Shown here in pieces: positions 45,686 to 54,520 of a stretch of 64,000 nt of DNA (positions within the stretch are counted from its first letter, which is position 1; every line of letters begins with the position of its first letter). Made by a program: the position numbers and the translations under genes. Under the pieces are notes generated by a model. The model was not told where the DNA came from, did no database searches, and was given only the letters and a program-made list of their open reading frames with translations. The stretch comes from Rubrivivax sp. A210 (GTDB taxonomy: Bacteria > Pseudomonadota > Gammaproteobacteria > Burkholderiales > Burkholderiaceae_C). The stretch is taken from positions 124,001 to 188,000 of the forward strand of contig NZ_CAJGBN010000001.1 of the NCBI RefSeq assembly GCF_904426505.1. Reading direction: 5' to 3'.

Positions 45686-47124
45686 CGCGCGGCGGCGCCC
45701 AGGGCCAGGGCCTGGGGCGGATGGGCGATGGACTGCATGCGCATCACCGTCACCGCGTTGCGGTGTCTATGGCTCATCAGCGCCATCAGCCCGGCCTCGA
45801 GCAAGGCCTGGCCGGCCTGCTCGCCCAGGTACTGTTCGGCGCAGGCCTGCAGTTCCTGCTCGCCGTCGCGCTCGAAGGTGTAGGCCGGCAGATCGCCGAT
45901 CTCGCGCTCGTCGCCCGGCTCCATGTCCCAGCCATTGAGGGTGAAGGCGCGGCCGATGAGCAGCGCCACCGCCAGCGAACCCGCACCCCACAGGAAATGG
46001 GCGTGGGTGGGCGTACCGGCAAACTCTTCGAAGGCGAAGGCGCTCACCGGGTCGCTGCGCTTGCCATAGGGCAGGCGCAGCAGCACGCGCGGCGCCGCCA
46101 GGCCCAGCCAGGGTGCGGCCTCGCTGCCGCGCAAGGCCTGCCAGCCGGCCAGCGCCGCCGGCTCGGCCAGTGCCAGAGCCGGGTCGCCGGCGGCGATGAA
46201 GGGGCCGCCGGCCTGGGATGCGATCAGGCCCAGCGCCGCGAGCAGGCCGACATCAGCATCGCCCGGTCCGAAGCCATAGAGCCCGCACAGCAGCGACCAG
46301 CCCTGGCCGCCGGGCACATTGCGCCAGCGGTCGGCCAGCGCGTGGTGCAGGCCGGTCTGGGCCAGCCGACCCTGGGCCGCCACCACATCGGCCAGCAACT
46401 CTTCACGCGTGACGTCGAAGAGGTGCAGCTCCAGTGTCTCGTCCAGCTCCAGGCCCGAGACCAGCCATTGCACGCCACGCCAATGGGCTTCAAGCGACTG
46501 GAAGTCTGGTGCATGCAGCACGGCGCGCATCTCGGCCGCGATGGCGGCGTCGACCGAGGCCACCAGCGTCTTCTGCTGTGGCGCGGTGTCGGGGACGATC
46601 TGGTGGCCGACGATGCTGCGGATGAAGGCGTCGATGCCGGTGGCTGCAGGCTTGGCGGCCGTGGGTGCCGCAGTTCCCGCGGGCTTGCCACCCAGCAGGC
46701 CGGCCAGCAGATCGCCGCCGCCACCGCCGCCGCCACCGCCACCGCTGCCGCTGGCCGCCGCGGGCGCCACGCCCAGTTCGGCCGCCGCGGCGGCGAACTG
46801 CGCCGGGTCCAGCAGGCGCTGGCGCAGCGAGCGCAGCGCGGCGAACAGCGGCACGCGGGCATAGAGCGCGTCGGGGTGGAAATCGTCGAGCTGGGTGAAT
46901 GCGATTTCGGCACCGGCATGGCTGCAGCGTGGCGCCAGGCGGGCGAGTTGCTCGTCGAAGTTGTCGAGGTCGACCTTGAAGGTCTTGCGGCTGGCCAGCG
47001 GCGGCCTCTCGGTGGCCGGCCGGGCGCTGAAATCGCCCAGCAGCAGGATGCGCAGCGGGCCCTTGCCATCGCGCGGACGCGGGCGCGGGCCGGGGGAGAA
47101 ATCGAATTGAAGTCGGGTGGGCAT
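45682..47124 (-). CDS. Orphan type VI secretion sheath fusion (TssB-TssC-like)
   Basis: 480 residues. Residues 20 to 115 match the TssB (VipA) pattern: LRILLLGDFSARP, KTFKVDLDNFDEQLARLAP, IAFTQLDDFHPDALYARV. A Gly linker (126 to 137, ten Gly in a row) and an Ala/Pro stretch lead to a TssC (VipB)-like part: FQSLEAHWRGVQWLVSGLEL, DETLELHLFDVTREELLADV, and SAFAFEEF followed by FLWGAGSLAVALLIGRAFTL. The C-terminus (LLEAGLMALMSHRHRNAVTV) also follows TssC. The TssC part is shorter than usual (about 320 against about 490 residues). No other type VI gene lies nearby. It may serve a type VI system encoded elsewhere, act alone, or be unrelated to secretion. Confidence 0.75.
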   Translation of the reverse strand: MPTRLQFDFSPGPRPRPRDGKGPLRILLLGDFSARPATERPPLASRKTFKVDLDNFDEQLARLAPRCSHAGAEIAFTQLDDFHPDALYARVPLFAALRSLRQRLLDPAQFAAAAAELGVAPAAASGSGGGGGGGGGGDLLAGLLGGKPAGTAAPTAAKPAATGIDAFIRSIVGHQIVPDTAPQQKTLVASVDAAIAAEMRAVLHAPDFQSLEAHWRGVQWLVSGLELDETLELHLFDVTREELLADVVAAQGRLAQTGLHHALADRWRNVPGGQGWSLLCGLYGFGPGDADVGLLAALGLIASQAGGPFIAAGDPALALAEPAALAGWQALRGSEAAPWLGLAAPRVLLRLPYGKRSDPVSAFAFEEFAGTPTHAHFLWGAGSLAVALLIGRAFTLNGWDMEPGDEREIGDLPAYTFERDGEQELQACAEQYLGEQAGQALLEAGLMALMSHRHRNAVTVMRMQSIAHPPQALALGAAAR

Positions 47125-47208
47125 GGGGGGCTCCAGGGCCAGGGGTGGCGCCTTGACTGTGGCCCAGAGCGGGCGCGCAGCGCAACGCCTAGCAAGTGCG
47201 TGGAAGGG

Positions 47209-48579
47209 CTAGAAGGCGGCAGCGTAGCGGTCCAGCTCCCAGGCGCTGACGTGGCGGGCGTAGGCGGTCCACTCGGCGCTCTTGAGGCGGATGAACTCGG
47301 CCGCCAGCGGCTCGCCCAGCGCGCCACGGACCACCTCGTCGGCGTGCAGCGCGGCCAGGGCCTGGGCCAGCGATTGCGGCAGCTGGGGCAGGCCGAGGGC
47401 GCGCAGGCGTGCCGGGCTCTGCTCGAAAAGATCGTCGTGGCAGTCGGGGCCGGGGTCGAGGCCACGGTCGACCCCGTCCAGGCCGGCGGCGATGAGCGTG
47501 GCCGCGGCGAGATAGGGGTTCGCACTGGCATCGGGCAGGCGCCACTCGAAGCGGCCGGGCAGGGTGCGCACCGTGGCCGTGCGGTTGTTGGGGCCGTGGG
47601 CGACGACGGCCGGCGCCCAGCTCGTGCCCGAGAGCGACTTGCCCACCGTGAGCCGCTTGTAGGAGTTGACCGTGGGCGCGGCCAGCGCGCACAGCGCCGG
47701 CGCATGGGCCAGCACGCCGGCGATGAAGTGGCGGCCCAGCGGCGACAGCGTGGCGCCGGAATCGGCCGCCGGGTCGAGATCGGACTCAGGGGCGAACAGG
47801 CAGCGCTCGCCCTGCCACAAGGAAACATGGAAGTGCAGCCCGCTGCCCGGCTGGTCGGCAAAGGGCTTGGGCATCATCGAGAAGACCATGCCGCGCGCCT
47901 CGGCCAGGCCTTGAGCCGCCAGCTTGAACAGCATCAGGTGGTCGCAGCTGGCCAGGGCCTCGTCGTGGGCGAAATTGACCTCGTACTGGCCGTGGGCGTC
48001 CTCGTGGTCGATCTGCAGCACGTCCAGCCCGCAGGCCGTGAGCGATTGCTGCAGCGCCTGCAGAAAGCCAAGCTGGCGCGGCAGCGACTGCAGGTCGTAG
48101 GACGGCTTGTCGAGGCGGTCTTGCGCGTCGGCCGGTGCCCAGCCGCCGCCTTCAGTGCGCCGCAGCAGGAAGAACTCGGGCTCGATGCCGATGCGCATCG
48201 TCCAGCCGCGCTCGGCCAGCCGCGCCAGCGCCCGCCGCAACACCTGGCGCGGGCAGGACTCGAAGGGCCGGCCGTCGACAAAGCCGTCGCCGACGATGCG
48301 CGCCAGGCCCGGCATCCAGGGCAGGGGCCGCGCGGTGGTGGCGTCGCCGCGGGCGTAGTACTCGGCGCGCGGGCCGGTGCGCGGCAGCGCCGTGCCCCAG
48401 ATGGAGGGGCCGGCAAAGCCGGCGCCCAGGCGCAGCACGTCTTCCAGGTGGGCCAGCGGCACCAACTTGCCCTTGGCGCAGCCATGCACATCGGTGAACT
48501 GCACCAGCAGGGTGTGGACGTCGGCGGCCTCCAGGCGCTGGCTCAGCGTCTGCGGCGTCTTGGCAGGCATCGCGGTCAT
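47209..48579 (-). CDS. Glutamine synthetase family enzyme (GlnT-like)
   Basis: 456 residues. The short N-terminal beta-grasp domain (VHTLLVQFTDVHGCAKGKLV) and catalytic domain are present: RIGIEPEFFLLRR (metal ligands), HEDAHGQYEVNF, GSGLHFHVSLWQGERCLF and PTVNSYKRLTVGKSLSGTSW. PNNRTATVRTLPGRFEWRLP and SANPYLAAATLIAAGLDGVD close the active site. It is the second glutamine-synthetase-like gene of the array, differing clearly from the PuuA-like one at 57.1 kb. Possible roles are ordinary glutamine formation or gamma-glutamylation of an amine. Context (directly after the aldehyde dehydrogenase, 52 bases) favours amine metabolism. Confidence 0.88.
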   Translation of the reverse strand: MTAMPAKTPQTLSQRLEAADVHTLLVQFTDVHGCAKGKLVPLAHLEDVLRLGAGFAGPSIWGTALPRTGPRAEYYARGDATTARPLPWMPGLARIVGDGFVDGRPFESCPRQVLRRALARLAERGWTMRIGIEPEFFLLRRTEGGGWAPADAQDRLDKPSYDLQSLPRQLGFLQALQQSLTACGLDVLQIDHEDAHGQYEVNFAHDEALASCDHLMLFKLAAQGLAEARGMVFSMMPKPFADQPGSGLHFHVSLWQGERCLFAPESDLDPAADSGATLSPLGRHFIAGVLAHAPALCALAAPTVNSYKRLTVGKSLSGTSWAPAVVAHGPNNRTATVRTLPGRFEWRLPDASANPYLAAATLIAAGLDGVDRGLDPGPDCHDDLFEQSPARLRALGLPQLPQSLAQALAALHADEVVRGALGEPLAAEFIRLKSAEWTAYARHVSAWELDRYAAAF

Positions 48580-48631
48580 GGGATTCGCCGTTCTGCGGGA
48601 CGCTCAGCTGGCCGCATCGGCGCAGGCGTCG

Positions 48632-50125
48632 TCACGGGTTGTTGATGCGCAGCCAGGTGGTCTTGAGCTCGCTCACCTTGTCGAAGGCGTGCAGGCTCTT
48701 GTCGCGGCCATTGCCGCTCTGGCGATAGCCCCCGAAGGGCACGGTGATGTCGTCTTCGTCGTACTGGTTGACGTGTACCGTTCCGGCGCGCAGCGCCCGC
48801 GCCACGCGGTGGGCGCGGTGGATGTGGTCGCTCCAGACGCTGGCCTGCAGGCCATAGGGGCTGGCATTGGCCAGGCGCACGGCTTCTTCCTCGGTCTTGA
48901 AGCGGATCACGCTCAGCACCGGGCCGAAGATTTCTTCGCGGGCAATCTTCATCGCAGGGGCCACGCCGTCGAAGACCGTGGCCTCGACATAGCTGCCGCC
49001 GCTTGCGGCCCGGGCCTGGCGGCCACCGGTGGCGCAGCGCGCGCCCTCGGCGCTGCCAGCCGCGATATAGCCGAGCACGGTGCGCAACTGGGTGTCATCG
49101 ACCACGGCGCCCATGGTCGTGGCTGCATCCAGCGGGTCGGCCGGCTGCCAGCCGGCGGCCTGGGCGCTGGCGATGGCGACGAAGTCGTCGGCCACGCTCT
49201 CGTGGACCAGCACGCGCGACGGCGCGTTGCAGCTCTGGCCCTGGTTGAAGAACATGCTGTCGGCGGCGGTGCGCGCGGCGCGTTCGAGTTCGCCACAGTC
49301 TTCGAACACCAGGTAGGCCGACTTGCCGCCGAGCTCGTTGTAGACGCGTTTCAGGTTGCTGCGGCCGGCGTACTCGAGCATGCGGCGGCCGGTGCGCGTG
49401 CTGCCGGTGAAGCCGATGGCGTCGACATCCATGTGCAGGGCCAGCGCCTCGCCGGCCTCTTGTCCAAAACCGGGCACGACGTTGAACACGCCTGGCGGCA
49501 GGCCGGCTTCGAGCGCCAGCTCGGCCAGCCGCAGCGCGGTGAGCGGGCTCTTCTCGCTGGGCTTGAGCACCACAGAATTGCCGGCCGCCAGCGCCGGGCC
49601 CAGCTTCCAGGCGGCCATGATCATGGGGTAGTTCCAGGGCACGATGGCACCGATCACGCCCATGGGCTCGCGTGTGATCAGGGCCAGGGCCGTGCCGGCC
49701 GTGGGCGCGATCTCGCCATAGACCTTGTCCACCGCCTCGCCATACCAGGCGAGGCAGCGTGCCGTGCTGGGCACGTCGACCGCCAGCGACCACTGGATGG
49801 GCTTGCCCATGTCCAAGGTCTCGAGCAGGGCCAGCTCTTCCTTGGCGGCCAGCACGCCCTCGGCAAAGCGCTGCAGCACGCGCTTGCGCGCCGCCGGCGC
49901 CTGGCTGGCCCAGCGACCATCGTCAAAGGCGGTGCGGGCGCTGGCGACGGCGGCATCGATATCGGCCTGGGCGCCGCGCGCCACCGTGCCGAGCACGCGG
50001 CCGGCGATCGGCGAGATGCAATCGAAGCCCTGGCCGCTGGCGGCCTCGCGCCGCTGTCCGTCAACGAGCATGCGGCCGTCGATGCGCAGCGCAGCGGCGC
50101 GCTCGTGCCAGTTCACCCCGGCCAT
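48632..50125 (-). CDS. puuC: NAD(P)+ aldehyde dehydrogenase, PuuC-like
   Basis: 497 residues from ATG 50125. Aldehyde dehydrogenase motifs: GVIGAIVPWNYPMIMAAWKL, AAGNSVVLKPSEKSPLTALR, IGFTGSTRTGRRML, KRVYNELGGKSAYLVFED with the catalytic Glu, FFNQGQSCNAPSRVLV with the nucleophile Cys, and IAREEIFGPVLSVIRFKTEE. In the Puu pathway PuuC oxidises gamma-glutamyl-aminobutyraldehyde to gamma-glutamyl-GABA. The neighbours (Puu and Pot genes) support that role; other aminoaldehydes are possible substrates. The porin-like gene ends 11 bases before its start. Confidence 0.9.
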   Translation of the reverse strand: MAGVNWHERAAALRIDGRMLVDGQRREAASGQGFDCISPIAGRVLGTVARGAQADIDAAVASARTAFDDGRWASQAPAARKRVLQRFAEGVLAAKEELALLETLDMGKPIQWSLAVDVPSTARCLAWYGEAVDKVYGEIAPTAGTALALITREPMGVIGAIVPWNYPMIMAAWKLGPALAAGNSVVLKPSEKSPLTALRLAELALEAGLPPGVFNVVPGFGQEAGEALALHMDVDAIGFTGSTRTGRRMLEYAGRSNLKRVYNELGGKSAYLVFEDCGELERAARTAADSMFFNQGQSCNAPSRVLVHESVADDFVAIASAQAAGWQPADPLDAATTMGAVVDDTQLRTVLGYIAAGSAEGARCATGGRQARAASGGSYVEATVFDGVAPAMKIAREEIFGPVLSVIRFKTEEEAVRLANASPYGLQASVWSDHIHRAHRVARALRAGTVHVNQYDEDDITVPFGGYRQSGNGRDKSLHAFDKVSELKTTWLRINNP

Positions 50126-50136
50126 GGCCGTGCCGC

Positions 50137-51570
50137 TCAGAAGCTCACCACCATGGACGCGCCCAGCAACTGGTTGCTCTTGTAGAAGCGGCTGCCGTCG
50201 GCATTGCCGAACACCGGCTGGGTGGCGCCGTCCCAGCGGTACTCGAGCTTGAGTGTGGCGTTCTCGTCGACGCGGTAGCTCATGCCCAGGCTCAGCGCGT
50301 AGCGGTTGGTGCCCACGCTCTCGCCCTTGGCGAAGCTGCCGTCGGCCAGCAGGCCGCGGCCTATGCCGTTGACGCTGTCGTCGGCGGTATAGCCCAGCAG
50401 GCCGCCGCCGTTCTTGGTGTTGTTGATGTAGTCGGCGCGCAGCACGGCCTCGAGCCGCGGCGTGACCATATAGCCCACGGTGGTGGACAGGCCCCACCAG
50501 CGCGCGTCGCGCAGCTGGCCGTCGCTGTTGAAGATGGCGGCCTGCTTCTGCTGGCCATAGCTCACCTGGCCGTACAGGCTCCAGTCGCCACGGATGTAGT
50601 AGGCGTCGGCCTCGATCAGGTGGATTTCGGTGTGCTTGCCGGCGGTGTCGAAGAAGGCTTCCTCGAAGGTCGGGTCGCCGTTGCTGTCCGGAACGCCGGT
50701 GTCGCGCTGCCAGCTGCCATCGGCAGCGAAATTGGCCGCCTTGCCGTGCAGGCCGCTGAAGCCGAAGCCGTCGTACTCGCCCTTGGAGTAGTCGACGCGG
50801 TAGATCAGTGCCGGCGACCTGTTGCCCGAGGCATAGCGCGGCGAGTTCATGTTGGCGATGCCGCCGCGTATCCACCACTTGCCGCTGGTCACGTCCATCA
50901 CCGCGCCGGTGTAGGCGGTGGGCGCCATGAAGTCGAACAGCAGGTTGTGGGTGATGAGCTTGTTGCCGGCGGGCAGGGTGATCTCGTAGCCTGTCCAGTC
51001 GGGGATCTGGCCTATCCACAGCCGCGTCTGCAGGTCCGACAGCGGAATCGACACCGAGGCCTCATGCACGATGGAGCCGTTGTTCACCAGCGCGCCGGTG
51101 CCGCGCTCGGGCGCCAGGGTCAGGCGCCACTTGGTGCCGCTCTCGGTCTCCTTGTCGATGTCCAGCACCAGCATGCCGAAGTAGCTGTTGTCGTAGGTGT
51201 AGCGCGCGCCCTCGCCGTTGAGGAAGACGAAGGAACTGCTGCCCTGGCGCTGGTTGTAGATGAAGCTCGGGTCCATCTGCCCGCTGATCTTCAGGCCCTT
51301 GTAGCCCTGGTCGGTGAAGCTGTCCTGCAGCGCCTCGGTCTTGACGGCGATGCGGGAAAGCTCCTTGGCCTGCTCGGGCGTCATGCCCCACTGGCCCGCG
51401 GCCGGCCTGCCGGCGGGTTGCTGCAGCTTCTGCTCGAGCTGGTTGACGCGTTCGCGCAGTGCGCGCAATTCCTTCAACAGCTCGTCGTTGCTCTGCGCCG
51501 CGGCCGGAAAGGCGGCGGCCAGGGCCAGCACGGCGGCCGTGGGTGTCAGGGTGAGGGCGAGGCGTTTCAT
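50137..51570 (-). CDS. Outer-membrane porin-like protein in the polyamine array
   Basis: 477 residues from ATG 51570 with a signal peptide (MKRLALTLTPTAAVLALAAA, cleavage near AAAQS), a short coiled coil (ELLKELRALRERVNQLEQKL) and then alternating aromatic strands ending YKSNQLLGASMVVSF, a typical barrel C-terminus with final Phe. The coiled coil resembles the trimerisation or wall-linking start of porin-like proteins, and the overall layout recalls the DUF3138 family. Its place between the Pot permease and PuuC genes implies uptake of polyamines or related cations across the outer membrane. This specificity is inferred. Confidence 0.8.
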   Translation of the reverse strand: MKRLALTLTPTAAVLALAAAFPAAAQSNDELLKELRALRERVNQLEQKLQQPAGRPAAGQWGMTPEQAKELSRIAVKTEALQDSFTDQGYKGLKISGQMDPSFIYNQRQGSSSFVFLNGEGARYTYDNSYFGMLVLDIDKETESGTKWRLTLAPERGTGALVNNGSIVHEASVSIPLSDLQTRLWIGQIPDWTGYEITLPAGNKLITHNLLFDFMAPTAYTGAVMDVTSGKWWIRGGIANMNSPRYASGNRSPALIYRVDYSKGEYDGFGFSGLHGKAANFAADGSWQRDTGVPDSNGDPTFEEAFFDTAGKHTEIHLIEADAYYIRGDWSLYGQVSYGQQKQAAIFNSDGQLRDARWWGLSTTVGYMVTPRLEAVLRADYINNTKNGGGLLGYTADDSVNGIGRGLLADGSFAKGESVGTNRYALSLGMSYRVDENATLKLEYRWDGATQPVFGNADGSRFYKSNQLLGASMVVSF

Positions 51571-51617
51571 GATGGACTTCTCCTCCGTTCGGGTTTCGGG
51601 TGGCGCGCTCGGCGGCT

Positions 51618-52457
51618 TCAACCGCGGCTGGCCAGGGTCATTTCGCGCAGGCGCCGGCGCTCGGCGCGGGCGATGAAATAGCTCGCGGCGACGACGCCGA
51701 CCGAGACGATGACGATGATCAGCGTGGCGACCGCGTTGACGCTGGGGTTGAGCCCCAGGCGGGCGCGCGAGAAGATCACCAGCGGCATGGTGGTGGAGCC
51801 GGGGCCGGACAGAAAGGCCGAGAGCACGACGTCGTCGAGCGAGAGCGTGAAGGTCAGCAGCCAGGCCGAGACCAGGCTCTGGGCAATCATCGGCAGCGTG
51901 ACCAGCCAGAACACCTGGTGCGGGCGCGCGCCCAGGTCCATCGCCGCCTCTTCGAGCTGGGGGTTCAAATCCTGCAGCCGCGCCTGCACCACCACGGTGG
52001 CATAGGCCATGCCCAGCAGCAGGTGGCCGAACCAGATGGTGAGCAGGCCGCGCTCGGGGAAACCGATGGCGCGCTGCACGCTCACCAGCATCAGCAGCAG
52101 CGACAGGCCCACCACCACCTCGGGCATCACCAGCGGCGCATTGACCATGCCGCTGAACACCGTGCGGCCCCAGAAGCGCCGGTACTTCACCAGCGCGAAG
52201 GCCGCGAAGGTGCCCAGCACCACCGAGCCGCAGGCGGTGAGAAAGGCGATCTTCAGGCTCAGCGCCAGGCCAGCCAGCAGTTCCTCGTCGTGCATGAGCG
52301 CGGCGTACCACTTGAGCGTGAAGCCGCGCCAGACGTTGGGGATGGGCGAATCGTTGAAGGAATAGATCACCAGCGCCACGATGGGCACGTACAGGAAGAC
52401 ATAGCCCAGGCCCAACCAGCCGCGGCCGAACCAGCGGTTGAAGGTGGCGGCAGTCAT
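51618..52457 (-). CDS. potI: Polyamine ABC transporter permease PotI
   Basis: 279 residues from ATG 52457. Six membrane helices, with the ABC-permease EAA loop LEEAAMDLGARPHQVFWLVT and the N-terminal LGYVFLYVPIVALVIYSFND typical of PotI/PotC. It forms the channel with PotH. The ATG overlaps the potH stop by four bases (ATGA). The downstream porin-like gene starts 47 bases on. Confidence 0.94.
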   Translation of the reverse strand: MTAATFNRWFGRGWLGLGYVFLYVPIVALVIYSFNDSPIPNVWRGFTLKWYAALMHDEELLAGLALSLKIAFLTACGSVVLGTFAAFALVKYRRFWGRTVFSGMVNAPLVMPEVVVGLSLLLMLVSVQRAIGFPERGLLTIWFGHLLLGMAYATVVVQARLQDLNPQLEEAAMDLGARPHQVFWLVTLPMIAQSLVSAWLLTFTLSLDDVVLSAFLSGPGSTTMPLVIFSRARLGLNPSVNAVATLIIVIVSVGVVAASYFIARAERRRLREMTLASRG

Positions 52458-53374
52458 CGTCCCGCCTCCTGGGCCTCGGCCTGGTACTTGTTGAAGATGG
52501 CCAGGGGCACGATGATGAGCAGCACCATCACCACGGCCACGCTGCTGGCCATGGGCCAGTCGTTGTTGCTGAAGAACTCGTCCCAGAGCACCCGGCCGAT
52601 CATCAGGGTCTCGGGGCCCCCCAGCAACTCGGGAATCACGAATTCGCCGACGCAAGGTATGAAGACCAGCATGCTGCCGGCGATGATGCCGGCCTTGGAC
52701 AGCGGCACCGTGATCTTCCAGAACGCCACCCAGGGCGTGGCACCCAGGTCGGCCGCCGCTTCGAGCAGGCGCAGGTCCATCTTGGCCAGGTTGCTGAACA
52801 GCGGCAGGATCATGAAGGGCAGGTAGGTGTAGGTCATGCCCAGCACCAGCGAAAAGGGCGTGTGCATCAGCTTGCCGGGTGCGCTGATCAGGCCGGCGGC
52901 CAGCAGCAACTGATCAAGGCCCAGGCCGGTGATGAGATCGGCCACCCAGCCGCCTTCGGTGAGCAGGCCGCGCCAGGCGTAGACGCGCAGCAGAAAGCTG
53001 GTCCAGAAGGGCAGCATCACCAGCATCAGGAGCGCCGGCTGCAGCGTGCCGCGTGCCCGCGCCATGAAGTAGGCGAAGGGGTAGCCGATGAACAGGCAAA
53101 GCAGCATCGTCGCCAGCGCGTACTTCAGGCTTGCCAGGTAGGTCTTGAAGTAGAGCGCGTCCTCGGTGATGAAGACGTAGTTGCCGAACTTGATGCTCAG
53201 CGTCATCACGCCGTCGGCGAAAGTGAGCAGGCTCTTGAAACTCACCGCCTCCATCTCGGAGACGCTGATCTTGCCGACGATGACAAAGGGCAGCAGGAAG
53301 AAGACGAGCAGCACCACGAAGGGCACGCCGATGACGAAGCGGCGCCCGCTGAAGAGGGCCTTCAGGCTGTCCAT
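52454..53374 (-). CDS. potH: Polyamine ABC transporter permease PotH
   Basis: 306 residues, six membrane helices. The EAA loop is LLEAAADLGATPWVAFWKIT, and LPFWTSFLLRVYAWRGLLTE is a strong PotH/PotB signature. VIPELLGGPETLMIGRVLWD lies in the last periplasmic loop. It pairs with PotI as the heterodimeric channel. It starts 5 bases after the ATPase stop and overlaps potI, so the four transporter genes form one unit. Confidence 0.95.
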   Translation of the reverse strand: MDSLKALFSGRRFVIGVPFVVLLVFFLLPFVIVGKISVSEMEAVSFKSLLTFADGVMTLSIKFGNYVFITEDALYFKTYLASLKYALATMLLCLFIGYPFAYFMARARGTLQPALLMLVMLPFWTSFLLRVYAWRGLLTEGGWVADLITGLGLDQLLLAAGLISAPGKLMHTPFSLVLGMTYTYLPFMILPLFSNLAKMDLRLLEAAADLGATPWVAFWKITVPLSKAGIIAGSMLVFIPCVGEFVIPELLGGPETLMIGRVLWDEFFSNNDWPMASSVAVVMVLLIIVPLAIFNKYQAEAQEAGR

Positions 53375-53379
53375 CGCGG

Positions 53380-54480
53380 CTACTGCGTCAGCACCACATG
53401 GGCCGAGCGCGACCAGTGGGCCCAGACCTGATCACCCCAGGTGAACTGGTCGTCGCGGTGGCGCTGCAGATTGGCCTGGCTCACCTTCAGCTTCGCCCCG
53501 CTGGCCAGCAGCAGGTGGTAGACCGTGTGGCTGCCGAAGTAGGACATCTCCTTGATGGTGCCGACGGCGCGGTTGTACTCGTCGGCCGGCTGCTGGCGCG
53601 AGAGGTGGATCTTCTCGGGTCGCAGCGCCACCGTGACCGCCATGCCGGCGGTGCCGGTGATGCCGTGGCCCACGTAGTGGCGGGTGTCGGCGCAGCCGAT
53701 CACGCAGTGGTCGGCTTCGTCGACATCGAGCGTGCCTTCCATCAGGTTGACGTTGCCGATGAAGTCGGCCACGAAGCGCGTGGCCGGGGTTTCGTAGATC
53801 TCGCCCGGCGCACCCACCTGCAGGAAGCGGCCCTCGCTCATCACCGCGATGCGGCTGGCCATGGTCATGGCTTCTTCCTGGTCATGCGTCACCATCACGC
53901 AGGTCACGCCCACCTGCTCGATGATGTTGACGAGTTCGATCTGCGTCTCTTCGCGCAGCTTCTTGTCGAGCGCGCCCAGCGGTTCGTCCAGCAGCAGCAT
54001 CTGCGGCTGCTTGGCCAGGCTGCGCGCCAGCGCCACGCGCTGCTGCTGGCCGCCCGAAAGCTGGTGTGGCTTGCGCTTGGCGTACTTGGCCAGCTGCACC
54101 AGCTTGAGCATGGCCTCGACACGCGCGTCCACCTGCTCGCGCGGCAGGCCCTCGCGCCGCAGGCCGAAGGCGATGTTGTCCCACACCGTGAGGTGGGGGA
54201 AGAGCGCATAGCTCTGGAACATCATGTTCATCGGCCGCTCGTAGGGCGGCAGATCGGCGAGGTCGCGCCCGTCCAGCACGATGCGGCCCGAGGTGGGCGT
54301 CTCGAAGCCGGCCAGCATGCGCAGCAGCGTGCTCTTGCCGCAGCCCGACGAGCCGAGCAGGGCGAAGATCTCACCCTTGGCGATGTCGAGGCTGACGTTG
54401 TTGACGGCCTTGAAGCCGCCGAAATCCTTGACGATGTCGCGGATCTGCAGGAACGCGGGCGCGGCGGACGGGTCTGACAT
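53380..54480 (-). CDS. potG: Polyamine ABC transporter ATPase PotG
   Basis: 366 residues. Walker A GSSGCGKST, Q-loop MMFQSYALFPHLTVWDNIAF, signature LSGGQQQRVALARSLA, Walker B MLLLDEPLGALD and switch His in CVMVTHDQEEAMT are intact. A C-terminal TOBE-type domain follows (from about residue 280, AVTVALRPEKIHLSRQQP). It powers import through PotHI. The gene lies 40 bases after potF and 5 before potH. Confidence 0.95.
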   Translation of the reverse strand: MSDPSAAPAFLQIRDIVKDFGGFKAVNNVSLDIAKGEIFALLGSSGCGKSTLLRMLAGFETPTSGRIVLDGRDLADLPPYERPMNMMFQSYALFPHLTVWDNIAFGLRREGLPREQVDARVEAMLKLVQLAKYAKRKPHQLSGGQQQRVALARSLAKQPQMLLLDEPLGALDKKLREETQIELVNIIEQVGVTCVMVTHDQEEAMTMASRIAVMSEGRFLQVGAPGEIYETPATRFVADFIGNVNLMEGTLDVDEADHCVIGCADTRHYVGHGITGTAGMAVTVALRPEKIHLSRQQPADEYNRAVGTIKEMSYFGSHTVYHLLLASGAKLKVSQANLQRHRDDQFTWGDQVWAHWSRSAHVVLTQ

Positions 54481-54520
54481 GGGGTCGCTTCGGATCTCGA
54501 TGGGACTCAGTGGCTGTCGA

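Noticed and set aside
45682..47124. Treating the TssBC fusion as part of the CIS at the left of the window
   Set aside because: It is more than 20 kb away, separated by unrelated genes on the other strand, and belongs to a different sheath family from the phage-type sheath.
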